DNA of 64,000 bases from Bubalus kerabau (GCF_029407905.1 NC_073639.1:42053501-42117500), one strand, 5' to 3'. Shown: positions 45,253-56,979, counted from the first letter of the stretch. The notes: generated from the sequence alone by a model not told the origin. Translations and numbers: made by a program.

Positions 45253-47137
45253 AGTTCAGTTCAGTTCAGTCGCTCAGTCGTGTCCAACTCTTTGCGACCC
45301 CATGAATTACAGCACGTCAGGCCTCTCTGTTCGTCAACAACTCCTGGAGTTCACTAAACTCATGTCCATCGAGTCGGTGATGCCATCCAGCCATCTCATT
45401 CTCAGTCGTCCCCTCTCCTCTTGCCCCCAATCCCTCCCAGCATCAGAGTCTTTTCCAATGAGCCAATTCTTCACATGAGGTGGCCAAAATATTTGAGTTT
45501 CAGCTTTAGCATAATTCCTTCCAAAGAACACCCAGGACTGATCTCCTTTAGAATGGACTGGTTGGATCTCCTTGCAGTCTGATGGACTCTCAAGAGCCTT
45601 CTCCAATACCACAGTTCAAAAGCATCAATTCTTCGGTGCTCAGCTTTCTTAATAGTCCAACTCTCACATCCATACATGACCACTGGAAAAACAATAGCCT
45701 TGGGTAGACGGACCTTTGTTGGCAAAGTAATGTCTCTGCTTTTTAATATGCTCTCTAGGTTGGTCATAACTTTCCTTCCAAGGAGGAAGCGTCTTTTCAT
45801 TTCATGGCTGCAATCACCACCTGCAGTGATTTTGGAGCCCCAGAGAATAAAGTCTGACACTGTTTCCACTGTGTCCCCATCTATTTCCCATGAAGTGATG
45901 GGGCCAGATGCCATGATCTTAGTTTTCTGAATGTTGAGCTTTAAGCCAACTTTTTCACTCTCCTCTTTCACTTTCATCAAGAGGCTTTTAGTTCCTCTTC
46001 ACTTTATGCCATAAGGGTGGTGTCATCTGCATATCTGAGGTTATTGATATTTCTCCCAGCAATCTTGATTCCAGCTTGTGCTTCTTCCAGCCAGGTGTTT
46101 CTCATGATGCCTCTGCAGAGAAGTTAAATAAACAGGGTGACAATATACAGCCTTGATGTACTCCTTTCCCTATTTGGAACCAGTCTGTTTTTCCATGTCC
46201 AGTTCTAACTGTTGCTTCCTGACCAGCATATAGATTTCTCAAGAGGCAGGTCATGTGGCCTGGTATTCCCATCTCTTGAAGAATTTTCCACAGTTTATTG
46301 TGATCCACCAAGTCAAAGGCTTTGGCATAATCAATAAAGCAGAAGTAGATGTTTCTCTGGAGCTCTCTTGCTTTTTCCATGATCCAGTGGATTTTGTCAA
46401 TTTGATCTCTGGTTCCTCTGCCTTTTCTAAAACCAGCTTGAACATCGAGAAGTTCACAGTTCACATATTGCTGAAGCCTGGCTTGGAGAATTTTGAGCAT
46501 TACTTTACTAGCGTGTGAGATGACTGCAATTGTGTGGTAGTTTGAGCATTGTTTGGCATTGCCTTTCTTTGGGATTGGAATGAAAACTGACCTTTTCCAG
46601 TTCTGTGGTCACTGCTGAGTTTTCCAAATTTGTTGGCATATTAAGTGCAGCACTTTCACAGCATCATCTTTCAGGATTTGAAATAGCTCAACTGGAATTC
46701 CATCACCTCCACTAGCTTTGTTCGTGTGATGCTTTCTAAGGCCCACCTGACTTCACATTCCAGGATGTCTGGCTCTAGGTGAGTGATCACACCATCGTGA
46801 TTATCTTGGGTGTGAAGATCTTTTTTGTACAGTTCTTCTGTGTATTCTTGCCACCTCTTCTTAATATCTTCTGCTTCTGTTAGGTCCATACCATTTGTGT
46901 CCTTTATCGAGCCCATCTTTGCATGAAATGTTCCCTTGGCATCTCTAATTTTCTTGAAGAGATCTCTAGTCTTTTCCATTCTGTTGTTTTCCTCTGTTTC
47001 TTTGCATTGATTGCTGAGGAAGGCCTTCTTATCTCTTCTTGCTATTCTTTGGAACTCTGCATTCAGATGCTTATATCTTTCCTTTTCTCCTTTGCTTTTC
47101 ACTTTTCTTCTTTTCACAGCTATTTGTAAGGCTTCTG
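45253..47137 (-). mobile_element. BovB LINE, 1.9-kb copy nested in L1
   Basis: Reversed tail CAGTTCAGTTCAGTTCAGTC through RT to the linker. YADD intact (reverse of 46021-46033). It separates the L1 3' UTR from its tail. RT palm motif A reads AKAFDLVDH and motif B GKGVHQGC in the frame 46500-46102. No endonuclease. Confidence 0.94.
45471..47117 (-). pseudogene. BovB RT and linker remnant
   Basis: Three long minus-strand frames: linker (47117-46671, 148 codons), RT palm (46500-46102, 132 codons) and C-terminal domain (45980-45471, 169 codons). They hold nearly the whole post-endonuclease protein and are separated by a few frameshifts. This makes it one of the better-kept BovB coding regions here, though non-functional. 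Confidence 0.85.
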
Positions 47138-47436
47138 TATCAACTCCTCGTCATTAAAAAAAAACAAAAAACAAATAAACTTCATATTACATGAAACCTA
47201 CAATGATATTTTTTAGAGTCTTGTCCTAGGGCTATGTTTATTTTCCAGCCATTTTTCATAAGACAGTCTAATGGAAACATTGTCTGCATATTTCACAAAA
47301 CATTAGCTTAATTAATTGTAATGATATTATAATGCTGATCAAGGAGGAAAGACAAATGATGGCTAGCACATGAATAATTTTGGTACAACACAAATACTTT
47401 ACAGGATGAAAAGTTAAACCCTATCTGTGAAGATTC

Positions 47437-47564
47437 TGGAGAAGGAAATGGCAATTCACTCCAATATTCTTGCCTAGAGATTCCCATACAGAGGAGTCTG
47501 ATGGGCTACAGTCCATGGTGTCACAAAGAGTCATTCATGACTGAAGCGACTTAGCATTCACGCA
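47437..47564 (+). mobile_element. Bov-A monomer SINE with TSD
   Basis: One diverged unit; TGAAGATTC at 47428-47436 and 47565-47573. Confidence 0.87.
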
Positions 47565-47703
47565 TGAAGATTCAAGGATAGGTCAGTCACAAATGTTTCT
47601 CCAAATAAATCTCTTCCGCAACTAATCTTGATTAACTTCTGCTCTCAGAGATCTCAAATTGACAAAGGCATTTACTGAAAAAGCAGCATCATATTTAACA
47701 GTG

Positions 47704-50700
47704 ATTCCAGGTTCCTATGCAATACTGCTGTTTACAGCATCGAACTTTGCTTCTATCACCAGTCACATCCACAGCTGGGTGTTGTTTTTGCTTTGGCTCC
47801 GTCTCTTCATTATTTCTGGAGTTATTTCTCTACTGATCTCCAGTAGCATATTGGGCACCTACCAACCTGGGGAGTTTGTCTTTCAGTGTCCTATCTTTTT
47901 ACCTTTTCATACTGTTTATGGGGTTCTCAAGGCAAGAATACTGAAGTGGTTTGTCATTCCCTTCTCCAGTGGACCACGTTTTGTCAGAACTCTCCACCAT
48001 GACCCATCCGTTTTGGGTGGCCCTACACAGCATGGGTCATAGTTTCATTGAGTTAGACAAGGCAGTGGTCCGTGTGATCAGATTGGTTATTTTTCTGTGA
48101 TTGTGGTTTTCATTCTCTCTGTCCTCTGATGGAGAAGGATAAGAGGCTTAAGGAAGCTTCCTGAAGGGAGAGACTAACTGAGGGGAAAACTGTCCATGTT
48201 CAGTAAATCTTTAATCCAATTGTCTGTTGATGGGTGGAGCTGTGTTCCCTCCCTTCTATTTACCTGGGGCCAAACTAAGATGGCGGTAATGAAGATAATG
48301 GTGACTTCCTTCAAAAGATCCTATGCATGTACTGCTACACTCACTGCCCCAAACCCTGCAGCAGGCCCCCACCAACCCACGCCTCCACTGGAAACTCCTG
48401 GACACTACTGGGCAAGTCTAAGTCAGTCTCTGTGTGGTCACTGCTCCTTCCTCCTGGGTCCTGGTGCATACAAGTTTCTGTTTGTGCCCTCCAAGAGTCT
48501 ATTTACCAGTCCTGTGTAAGTTCTGGCAGCTCTATGGTGGGGTTGGACCTACAAGACCTTCTAGAACTAACACACCTAAAAGATGTCCTTTTCATTACAG
48601 GAGACTGGAGTGCAAAAGTAGGAAGTCAAGAAATACCTGGAGTAACAGGCAAATTTGGCCTTGGAGTACAGAATGAAAGCTAATAGAGTTTTGCCAAGAA
48701 AACACACTAGTCATAGTAAACACCCTCTTCCAATGACACAACAGAAGACTCTACACATGGACGTCACCAGATGGTCAATACCAAAATCAGATTGATTATA
48801 TTCTTTGCAACCAAACATGGAGATGTTCTATGCAGTCAGCAAAAACAAGCCTGGGAGCTGACTGAGGCTCAGATCATGAATTCCTTTTTGCCAAATTCAG
48901 ACTTATATTGAAGAAAGTAGGGAAAACCACGAGACCATACAAGTATAACCTAAATAAAATCCCTTAGGATTATACAGTGGAAGTGACAAACAGGGATTCA
49001 AGGGATTAGCTCTGATAGACTGTCTGAAGAACTATGGATGGAGGCTCATGACATTGCACAGGAGGCAGTGATCAAGACCATCCCCAAGAAGAATAAATGT
49101 CAAAAATAAAAATAGTTGTCTGAGGAATCCTTTAAAATGGCTGTGAAAAGAAAAGAAATGAAAAGCAAAGGAGAAAAGGAAAGATACACCCATTTGAATG
49201 TAGAGTTCCAAAAAACAGCAAGGAGAGATCAGAAAAGTTTACTCAGTGATCAGTGCAAAGAAATAGAGGAAAACAATAGAATGGGAAAGACTAAAGATCT
49301 CTTTAAGAACATTAGAGATACCAAGGGAATATTTCATGCAAAGATGGGCTCAATAAAGGACAGAAATGGTATGGACCTAACAGAAGCAGAAGATATTAAG
49401 AAGAGGTGGCAAGAAGAACTATACAAATACACAGAAGAACTATACAAAAAAAAAAAAAAATTCACAACCCAGATAATAACAATCCTATGATCACTCACCT
49501 AGAACCAGGCATCATGGAATGCATAGTCAAGAGGGCCTTAAGAAGCATCACTACGAACAAAGCTAGTGGAAGTGAAGGAATTCAGGTAAGCGATTTCAAA
49601 TCCTAAAAGATGATGCTGTGGAAGTGCTGGCCTCAACAGTCCAACAAATTTGTAAAACTCAGCAGTGGCCACAAGACAGGAAAAGGTCAGTTTTCATCCC
49701 AATCCCAAAGAAAGGCAATGCCAAAGAATGTTGAAACTACTGCACAATTGCACTCATCTCATACGCTAGTAAAGTAATGCTCAAAATTCTCCTATTCTGG
49801 CTTCAATAGTACATGAACCATGAACTTCCAGATGTTCAAACTGGTTTCAGAAAAGGCAGAGGAACCAGAGATCAAATTGCCAGTGTCCATTAGATTATTG
49901 AAAAAGTAAGAGAGTGCCAGAAAAACATCTATTTCTACTTTATTGACTATGCCAAATCCTTTGACTGTGTGGACCACCACAAACTGGAAAATTCTTCAAG
50001 AGATGGGAATACCAGACGACCTGAACTGCCTGTTGAGAAATCTGTATGCAGGTCAGGAAACAACAGTTAGAACTGGACATGGAACAACAGGTTGGTTCCA
50101 TAGAGGAAAAGGAGTACATCAAGGCTGCATATTGTCACCGTGCTTCTTTACTTATATTCAGAGTACATCATGAGAAATGCTGGGCTGGATGAAGCACAAG
50201 CTGAAAACAAGATTGCCAGGAGAAATATGAGTAACCTCAGATATGCAAATGATACCACCCTTATGGCAGAAAGTGAAGGAAGTGAACTAAATAGCCTCTT
50301 GATGAAAGTGAAAGAGGAGAGTGAAAGAGGAGAGTCTTAAGCTGGCTTAAGACTCAACATTCAGAAAACTAAGATCATGGTATCTGGTCCCATCACTTCA
50401 TGGCAAAAAATGGGGAAACAGTGAAAACAGTGACAGACTATTTTGGGGGGCTCCAAAATCACTGCAGATGGAGACTGCAGCCATGAAATGAAAAGACACT
50501 TCCTCCTTGGAAGGAAAGTTATGACCAACCTAGATAGCATATTCAAAAGCAGAGACATTACTTTGCCAGCAAAGGTCCATCTAGTCAAAGCTATATTTTT
50601 TCCAGTAGTCATGTGTGGATGTGGGTGTTGGACTATAAAAAAAGCTGAGTGCAAAAGAATTGATGCTTTTGAATTGTGGTGTTGATGAACACTCTTGAGA

Positions 50701-51040
50701 GTCCCTTGGACTGCAAGAAGTGCCAACCAGTCCATTCTAAAGGAAATCAGTCCTGAATATTCATTGAACGGAGTGATGCTGAAACTGAAACTCTAATACT
50801 TTGGCCACCTGATGTGAAGAACTGATTCATTTGAAGAGACCATGATGATGGGAAAGATTGAAGGTGGGAGGAAAAGGGGATGACAAAGAATGAGATAGTT
50901 GGATGGCACCACCAATTCAATGGACATGAGTTGAGTAATTTCTGGGAGCTGGTGTTGGATATGGAGGCCTGGTGTGCTGCAATCCATGCCATTGCAAAGA
51001 GGCAGACACAACTGAGCAACTGCACTGAACTGAACTTATA
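47704..51040 (+). mobile_element. BovB LINE with inverted 5' segment
   Basis: 48546-51040 is plus-strand BovB from the C-terminal half of the endonuclease (GDWSAKVGSQE) through RT to a CACTGAACTGAAC tail. 47704 to about 48540 is the BovB 5' UTR and start of the endonuclease in reverse. Its reverse complement aligns with the 5' UTR of the copy at 59190 and the start of the copy at 63106. About 330 bp of endonuclease between the two parts is absent. Motif C reads YAND (near 50240) instead of YADD. No clear TSD seen. Confidence 0.88.
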
Positions 51041-51194
51041 TAAAGGAAAGGAATGCAATGATGTCCATACTTAGCACTACTACTTCATGTGCAATTTGAA
51101 GGTCATGTTCAGTACAGTAAGAAAAGCTAATGTAATGCATAGTACAATGTTTATAAAGAAGAGACTACAAATGCTATTTGCTCTCAGTATGATG

Positions 51195-51340
51195 GTATGT
51201 GTTGTTTTTCTTACTCTTTGTGACCCCATGGAGCAAAACACTCCAGGCTCCGCTGTACTCCAGTATCTCCTGGAGTTTGCTCCAATTATTTTCTACTGAG
51301 TCAGTGATGCTATCTATCCATATCATCCTCTGCTACATTA
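51195..51340 (-). mobile_element. Short BovB 3' fragment
   Basis: CTCTTTGTGACCCCATGGAG to TCCATATCATCCTCTGCTAC, a diverged reverse BovB end. Confidence 0.75.
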
Positions 51341-51502
51341 GATAGTAAGTAGAAACTTCTAAATGCTCTATAAAGATTTTTTGCTAGAATAAATATATCA
51401 ATATAGCAATTACAGGGTACCAAATCATCATTTGAAATTAAAATTTGTTCATATGTACTATCATTAAACAACTGGAACTTTAATGTTAAAATATTATCTA
51501 TG

Positions 51503-51762
51503 CCTCTGGGTCATCCCAGTGCACCAGCCCCAAGCATCTTGTATCCTGCATCGAACCTAGACTGGCAATTCATTTCTTATATGATATTATACATGTTTCA
51601 TTGCCATGGAGAGGGAAGTGGGAGGGGGGTTCAGGATTGGGAACATGTGTACACCTGTGCCGGATTCATGTTGATGTATGGCAAAATCAATGCAATATTG
51701 TAAAGTAATTAGCCTCCAATTAAAATCAATAAATTTAAATTAAAAACAAAATAAAATAATAC
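51503..51762 (+). mobile_element. L1 insertion with 5' inversion and TSD
   Basis: 51503 to about 51603 is the ruminant L1 3' UTR on the minus strand (GTGCACCAGCCCCAAGCATC). About 51604-51762 is the following 3' UTR on the plus strand, with tail (GTATGGCAAAATCAATGCAA). AATATTATCTATG at 51490-51502 and 51763-51775 is a perfect TSD around the whole. Confidence 0.92.
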
Positions 51763-52141
51763 AATATTATCTATGATGTTATTAAAATCATAACAAAAGA
51801 AATGATTGATTTAATAAAGATAGGCAAATCTACTACAAAGCGAAGAAAAATAACAATGAAAAATAAAAGAAACACAAAAAAATAAAATAGATATACAATG
51901 TTATATGATTAAAAACCTACAGATTAAAATGCCAATTATTTCTTAATTTGTATTTAATGCAAATCATTAAAATTCCTTAAATTACAAGGATATGCTCAAC
52001 TTAAAATATTCAAAGATCTTAAAGTAGCAATAATGTTTTAAATGATATACAAAGTTGAAAAACCTATTAGCTTATTTCAAAACATTCTGCAAATCTAGAG
52101 TAATCAGGGAATTGTGTTATTAGCATATGAGCAGGTATACA

Positions 52142-52411
52142 CGGAGAAGGCAATGGCACCCCACTCCAGTACTCTTGCCTGGAGAATCCCATGGACGGAG
52201 GAGCCTGGTAGGCTGCAGTCCATGGGGTCGCTAAGAGTCGGACACGACTCAGCTACTTCACTTTCATCTTTCACTTTCATGCATTGGAGAAGGAAATGGC
52301 AACCCACTCCAGTGTTCTTGCCTGGAGAATCCCAGGGATGGGGAAGCCTGGTGGGCTGCCATCTATGGGGTCACACAGGGTCGGACATGACTGAAGCGAC
52401 ACAGCAGCAGC
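52142..52411 (+). mobile_element. Bov-A2 SINE in left palindrome arm, with TSD
   Basis: Two well-preserved units; AGCAGGTATACA at 52130-52141 and 52412-52423. The matching position of the right arm (near 53865) has no insert. Confidence 0.95.
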
Positions 52412-52550
52412 AGCAGGTATACAAGTTAACAGGGAAGAACAAATTCAGAAATTTCAAAAGTGGTCCTTCACAGATATAGTCAACTGACTTTTGACCATGA
52501 GGCCAAAGTATTTAATGGATAAAGAAAGAAAGTTGTTTTCAATAATTTGG

Positions 52551-52640
52551 CTGTTGTTGTTCAGTCTCTCTGTCATCTCTGACTCTTTGAGACCCCATAG
52601 ACTGCAGCACGCCAAACTTTCCTGTCCTTAACTATCCAAC
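52551..52640 (-). mobile_element. BovB 3'-end fragment in left palindrome arm
   Basis: GTTGTTGTTCAGTCTCTCTG to TTTCCTGTCCTTAACTATCC. The inverted counterpart on the plus strand is 53667-53752 in the right arm, so this fragment was there before the duplication. Confidence 0.8.
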
Positions 52641-52681
52641 ACAACACTATGAATCAGCTAATTTATATATATAGGTTTTAT

Positions 52682-53201
52682 TTATTTTTTTTTTTAATTT
52701 TATTTTATTTTTAAACTTTACATAACTGTATTAGATTTGCCAAATATCAAAATGAATCCGCCACAGGTATACATGTGTTCCCCATCCTGAACCCTCCTCC
52801 CTCCTCCCTCCCCATTCCATCCCTCTGGGTCGTCCCAGTGCACCAGCCCCAAGCATCCAGTATCGTGCATCGAACCTGGACTGGCAACTCATTTCATACA
52901 TGATGTTACACATGTTTCAATGCCATTCTCCCAAATCTTCCCACCCTCTCCCTCTCCCACAGAGTCCATAAGACTGTTCTATACATCAGTGTCTCTTTTG
53001 CTGTCTCGTACACAGGGTTATTGTTACCATCTTTATAAATTCCATATATATGCGTTAGTATACTGTATTGGTGTTTTTCTTTCTGGCTTACTTCACTCTG
53101 TATAATAGGCTCCAGTTTCATCCACCTCATTAGAACTGATTCAAATGTATTCTTTTTAATGGCTGAATAATACTCCATTGTGTATATGTACCACAGCTTT
53201 C
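52682..53201 (-). mobile_element. L1 3' end in left palindrome arm, with TSD
   Basis: About 520-bp 5'-truncated ruminant L1 on the minus strand, tail first. The frame 53178-52906 is the ORF2 C-terminus (MEYYSAIKKN, then TAKETLMYRTVLWTLW). The flanks TTATATATATAGGTTTTAT (52663-52681) and TTATATATAGGTTTTAT (53202-53218) form the TSD, differing by one TA unit. Well preserved. Confidence 0.93.
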
Positions 53202-53947
53202 TTATATATAGGTTTTATATACACATATAAATTAAACTCTGAAATTTTGGTGAGTAGAGAGGTGATAGCTAGCTTAATAGATAGATAGATATCTTTATAT
53301 ATAGGTATATGTTTATAATAAACACATAGATACATCTATATGTATATACCAATATACATATGTAGAGTACATTAGAAGTATTAATATATTATTTGTATAT
53401 ATACATTTATACCTTTATATACATACTGTATTATACAATATATCTAATGTACTCTACACATGCATATTTGTGTATACATATAGATGTATCTGTATATTTA
53501 TTACAAATACATATCTCTATATAAAGGTATATATCTATTAAGCTAGCTATCATCTATCTACTCCCCAGAGTTTGATTTATATATAAATAACCTATCTATA
53601 TAGACATAGGTATATAGATGCATGGGATTTTTTAAATTGAAGTATAGTTGATTCAGTGTTGTGTGAGATAGTGAAGGACAGGGAAGTCTGGCGTGCTGTA
53701 GTCAATGGGGTTGCAAAAAGTCATACACGACTGAGAAATGAACAACAGCACAAATTTCCTTATCCATTAAATGCTTTGGCTTCATGGTCAAACATTAGTT
53801 GACTATATTTTTGAAGGATCACTTTTGAAATTTCTGAATTTCTTCTTCTCTGTTAACTTGTGTGCCCCTATACACCAATAACACAATGCTCCTGATTACT
53901 CTAGATTTGCAGAACATTTTGATGTTTCTATATATATATAGAGAGAA

Positions 53948-54976
53948 TTATTCAGTGTTTCAGTTATGTCTAACTCGTGATCACATGAACTGCAGCATGC
54001 AAGGCTTTCCTGTCCTTCAGTAACTCCCAAAGCTTGCTCAAACTCATACCCATTGATTCAGTGATGCGATCCAAACATCTCATCCTCTATTGTTCCCTTC
54101 CCCTCCTGCTTTCAACCTTTGACATCATAAGTTTTTTTTTCCAACGAGTCGGCTGGAAAAGGTGGCCGACTTTACATCAGGTGGCCAAATCCGCTCCAAA
54201 GATTGGAGCTTCAGCTTCAGCTCGGTCCTTCCAATGAATATTCAGGGTTGATTTCCTTTAAGATTGGTTGGTTCGATCTCCTTGCCATTCAAGGGATTCT
54301 CAAGAGTCCTCTCCAGCACCACAGTCCAAAAGCATCAATTATTCGATGCTCAGCCATTTTTATGGTTCAACTCTCATATCCATACATGACTACTGGAAAA
54401 AACATACCTTTGGCTCCATGGAACTTTGTTGGCAAATGATGTCTCTGCTTTTTTAATATGCTGTCTAGGTGTGTCATAGTTTTTCTTTTAATTTCATGGC
54501 TGCAGTCACCATCTGCAGTGATTTTGGAGCCCAAGAAGATAAAGTCTGTCACTGTTTCCATTGTTTCCCCATCTAATTGCCATGAAGTGATGGACCAGAT
54601 GTCATGATGTTAGTTTTTGTTTTTTAATGTTGAGTATTAAGTCAGCTTTTTCACTCTCTTCTCTCAACTTCATCAAGAGGCTCTTTAGTTCCTCTTTATT
54701 TTCTGCTATTAGGGTAGGGTCATCTGCATATCTGAGGTTATTGATATTCTCCTGGAAATCTTGATTTCAGCTTCTTCTTCATCATCCAGCCTGACATTTC
54801 TCATGATGTGCTCTGCATATAAGTTAAATAATCAGGGTGACAATATACAGCCTTGACTTACCCTAATCCAATTTAGAACCAGTCCTTTTTCCATGTCTGG
54901 TTCTAACTGCTGCTTCTTGACCTGCATACAGGTTTCACAGGAGATAGGTAAAGTGGTCTGGTATTTCCATCTCTTT
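53948..54976 (-). mobile_element. BovB LINE, about 1 kb, truncated
   Basis: Diverged reverse copy from TTCAGTGTTTCAGTTATGTC to the RT region GGTCTGGTATTTCCATCTCT. YADD codons readable near 54720. The next Bov-A2 is inserted at its inner end. Confidence 0.88.
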
Positions 54977-54988
54977 ATGTATGTACAT

Positions 54989-55271
54989 CAGAGAAGGCAA
55001 TGGCACCCCACTCCAGTACTTTGCCTAGAAAATCCCATGGACAGAGGAGCCTGGTGGGCTGCAGTCCATGGGGTCGCTAAGAGTCGGACATGACTGAGCG
55101 ACTTCACTTTCACTTTCACTTTCATGCATTGGAGAAGGAAATGGCAACCCACTCCAGTGTTCTTGCCTGGAGACTCCTAGGGATGGGGAAGCCAGGTGGG
55201 CTGCCATCTACGGGGTTGCACAGAGTCGGACATGACTGAAGCGACTTAGCAGCAGCAGCAGCAGCAGCAGC
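54989..55271 (+). mobile_element. Bov-A2 SINE with TSD and long AGC tail
   Basis: Two units plus about eight AGC repeats; perfect ATGTATGTACAT at 54977-54988 and 55272-55283. Confidence 0.95.
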
Positions 55272-55283
55272 ATGTATGTACAT

Positions 55284-56474
55284 ATATAGAGAGAAACAAA
55301 ATAACCCAAGTGAAAATGGAGGCCATTTATGAATTTCAAGAGGGTCAGCCAATTGTATTTTGAAGAGACCCAAATACAAGCTGAGCTGAGAAAGTGTTAC
55401 AGTGCATAAAAGGGTCAGTTTAGGTGCGTTCTGATTGGAATTTTTTGGTGTAGGAAAGCTGGAGGCCAGCTATCTAGAAACAAGACTCTGAGCCTTGATT
55501 GAGTTACGTAGTTTAGGAGCATATTTCATTTTCACTTTAAATGGGTAAAAAATATAGGAAAGCCATCAGTCAATGGACAAGTCTTGACCATTCTGAGGTA
55601 CCATCTACAAAGGTTTTGGTTTGGCTCCTGGATTGTTTGCTGCAGAAGTTGTGAGTCTGAGTTCTTCTATGTAAGATCTGGCTATTTCCTGTTGGTGTAC
55701 TCAGTCTCACAGTCTGCCTTTTGGTCAATCTCTTGATTGTATTTGACCAATTTAAAGGCTAGAAATTCAGTTGTTCACTACTTGGGGGTGGTCCAGTTGG
55801 TTCTGCATCCAACTGTATGCTGTCACCTTCTTGAACATTTTTGTCATTGAAATCATAAAGCCAGAGAGCAGAAGCATAGAAGCATAGACTCCAGTGCTCT
55901 AGCATCATGATTTCTGTGACAAAAACGTAGGAATATTCCTGGAAAGATATTTTGGTTCCAAAGAATGATGTAATTGTCTCTCATGTTGATTTATATTCCA
56001 TCTATGGCAGAGATTGTATTATTAACAGTTTCTGTGAAGGTTAGTGATGAGCTTCTTGCACTGTTTCTATGTATGTATGAATCACAATTCTGATTGTTCA
56101 TAAAAATGAACAATTACCCAAATAATGTACCTAAAAATTTAACAGGACACTCTTTTGACATTTGTATCTCAGATTGATTTCCAGCCTGCTTGATTTATAG
56201 AATTAGAGCTTCTATATAATATATACAGAAACTCTAGTTATAAAATAAACTCTAAATGCATATATATATATATATATGATATTTCAGATTATTGTTCCTA
56301 AATGGCATGAAGTTTTAATCTGACATATACAAGATCAAGTCTGATCACAAAGAAAGTAGTTTGCACATGGAGAGATACATGGAGATCCAGGGAAAAGGCA
56401 ACACTCATGACTTGAGGTCTAAACCAAGGTCCTATATTAGCTAGGTTATATACTGAATCCATATTAAATAAAAA
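55284..56474. other. Unassigned DNA, about 1.2 kb
   Basis: No frames of note. The less AT-rich part 55290-55870 may be an old retroviral piece, but I found no motif to name it. A TA microsatellite lies at 56260-56277. Confidence 0.4.
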
Positions 56475-56580
56475 AGATGTATGGCAAAATCAATACAATA
56501 TTGTAATTAGCCTCCAATTAAAATAAATAAATATATATATGTAAAGTTTAAAAATAAAATAAAATTAAAAAAAAAATAAA
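56475..56580 (+). mobile_element. L1 3' tail, very truncated
   Basis: GATGTATGGCAAAATCAATA, then TTAGCCTCCAATTAAAATAA, then GTAAAGTTTAAAAATAAAAT. This is the ruminant L1 3' terminus with an A-rich tail; a second A-run follows at 56601-56617. Confidence 0.75.
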
Positions 56581-56632
56581 AATATTGACTATGTGCTATT
56601 AAAAAAAAAAAAAAAAAGTAGTAATTGATGCA

Positions 56633-56966
56633 GGCTTCCCTGGTAGCTCAACTGGTAAAGAAACCACCTGAAGTGCAGGAGACCCTGGTTTGATTTCTGG
56701 GTCAGGAATTTCCTTGGAGAAGGGATAGATTACTCTCCCCAGTATTCTTGGGCTTCCCTGCTGGCTCAAATGATAAAGAATCTACCTGCAATGTGGGAGA
56801 CCTAGGTTCAATCCCTAGGTTGGGAAGATCCCCTGGAGGAAGGTATGGCAACCCACTCCAGTATTCTTGCCTGGAGATTCCCCATGGACAGAGGAGCCTA
56901 GGGGCCTACAGTCCATGGGGTCACAAAGAGCCAGATATGACTGAGCTACTAAGCACAGCACAGCAC
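56633..56966 (+). mobile_element. Dimeric Bov-tA-type SINE with TSD
   Basis: A truncated first tRNA-Glu unit (GGCTTCCCTGGTAGCTCAAC to CCCCAGTATTCTTG) runs directly into a complete second (GGCTTCCCTGCTGGCTCAAA to AGCACAGCACAGCAC). One TSD, AGTAATTGATGCA (56620-56632 and 56967-56979), surrounds both, so they moved as one. Confidence 0.92.
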
Positions 56967-56979
56967 AGTAATTGATGCA

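Larger units (their letters stand above)
52074..53924. repeat. Imperfect palindrome: about 480-bp inverted duplication
   Basis: Left arm 52074-53376, right arm 53443-53924, spacer about 66 bp. Matching landmarks: CTGCAAATCTAGAGTAATCA and the reverse of TGATTACTCTAGATTTGCAG (53891-53910); AAATTCAGAAATTTCAAAAG and its reverse near 53827; TTTAATGGATAA and its reverse near 53760; GATAGCTAGCTTAATAGAT and its reverse near 53540; GTAGAGTACATTAGA and its reverse at 53443. Without its two inserts (52142-52423 and 52682-53218) the left arm is about 484 bp, against 482 bp on the right. Confidence 0.9.

Noticed and set aside
53202..53640. Simple TA-rich satellite
   Set aside because: The stretch contains specific blocks that match in inverted order, so it was described as palindrome arms instead.
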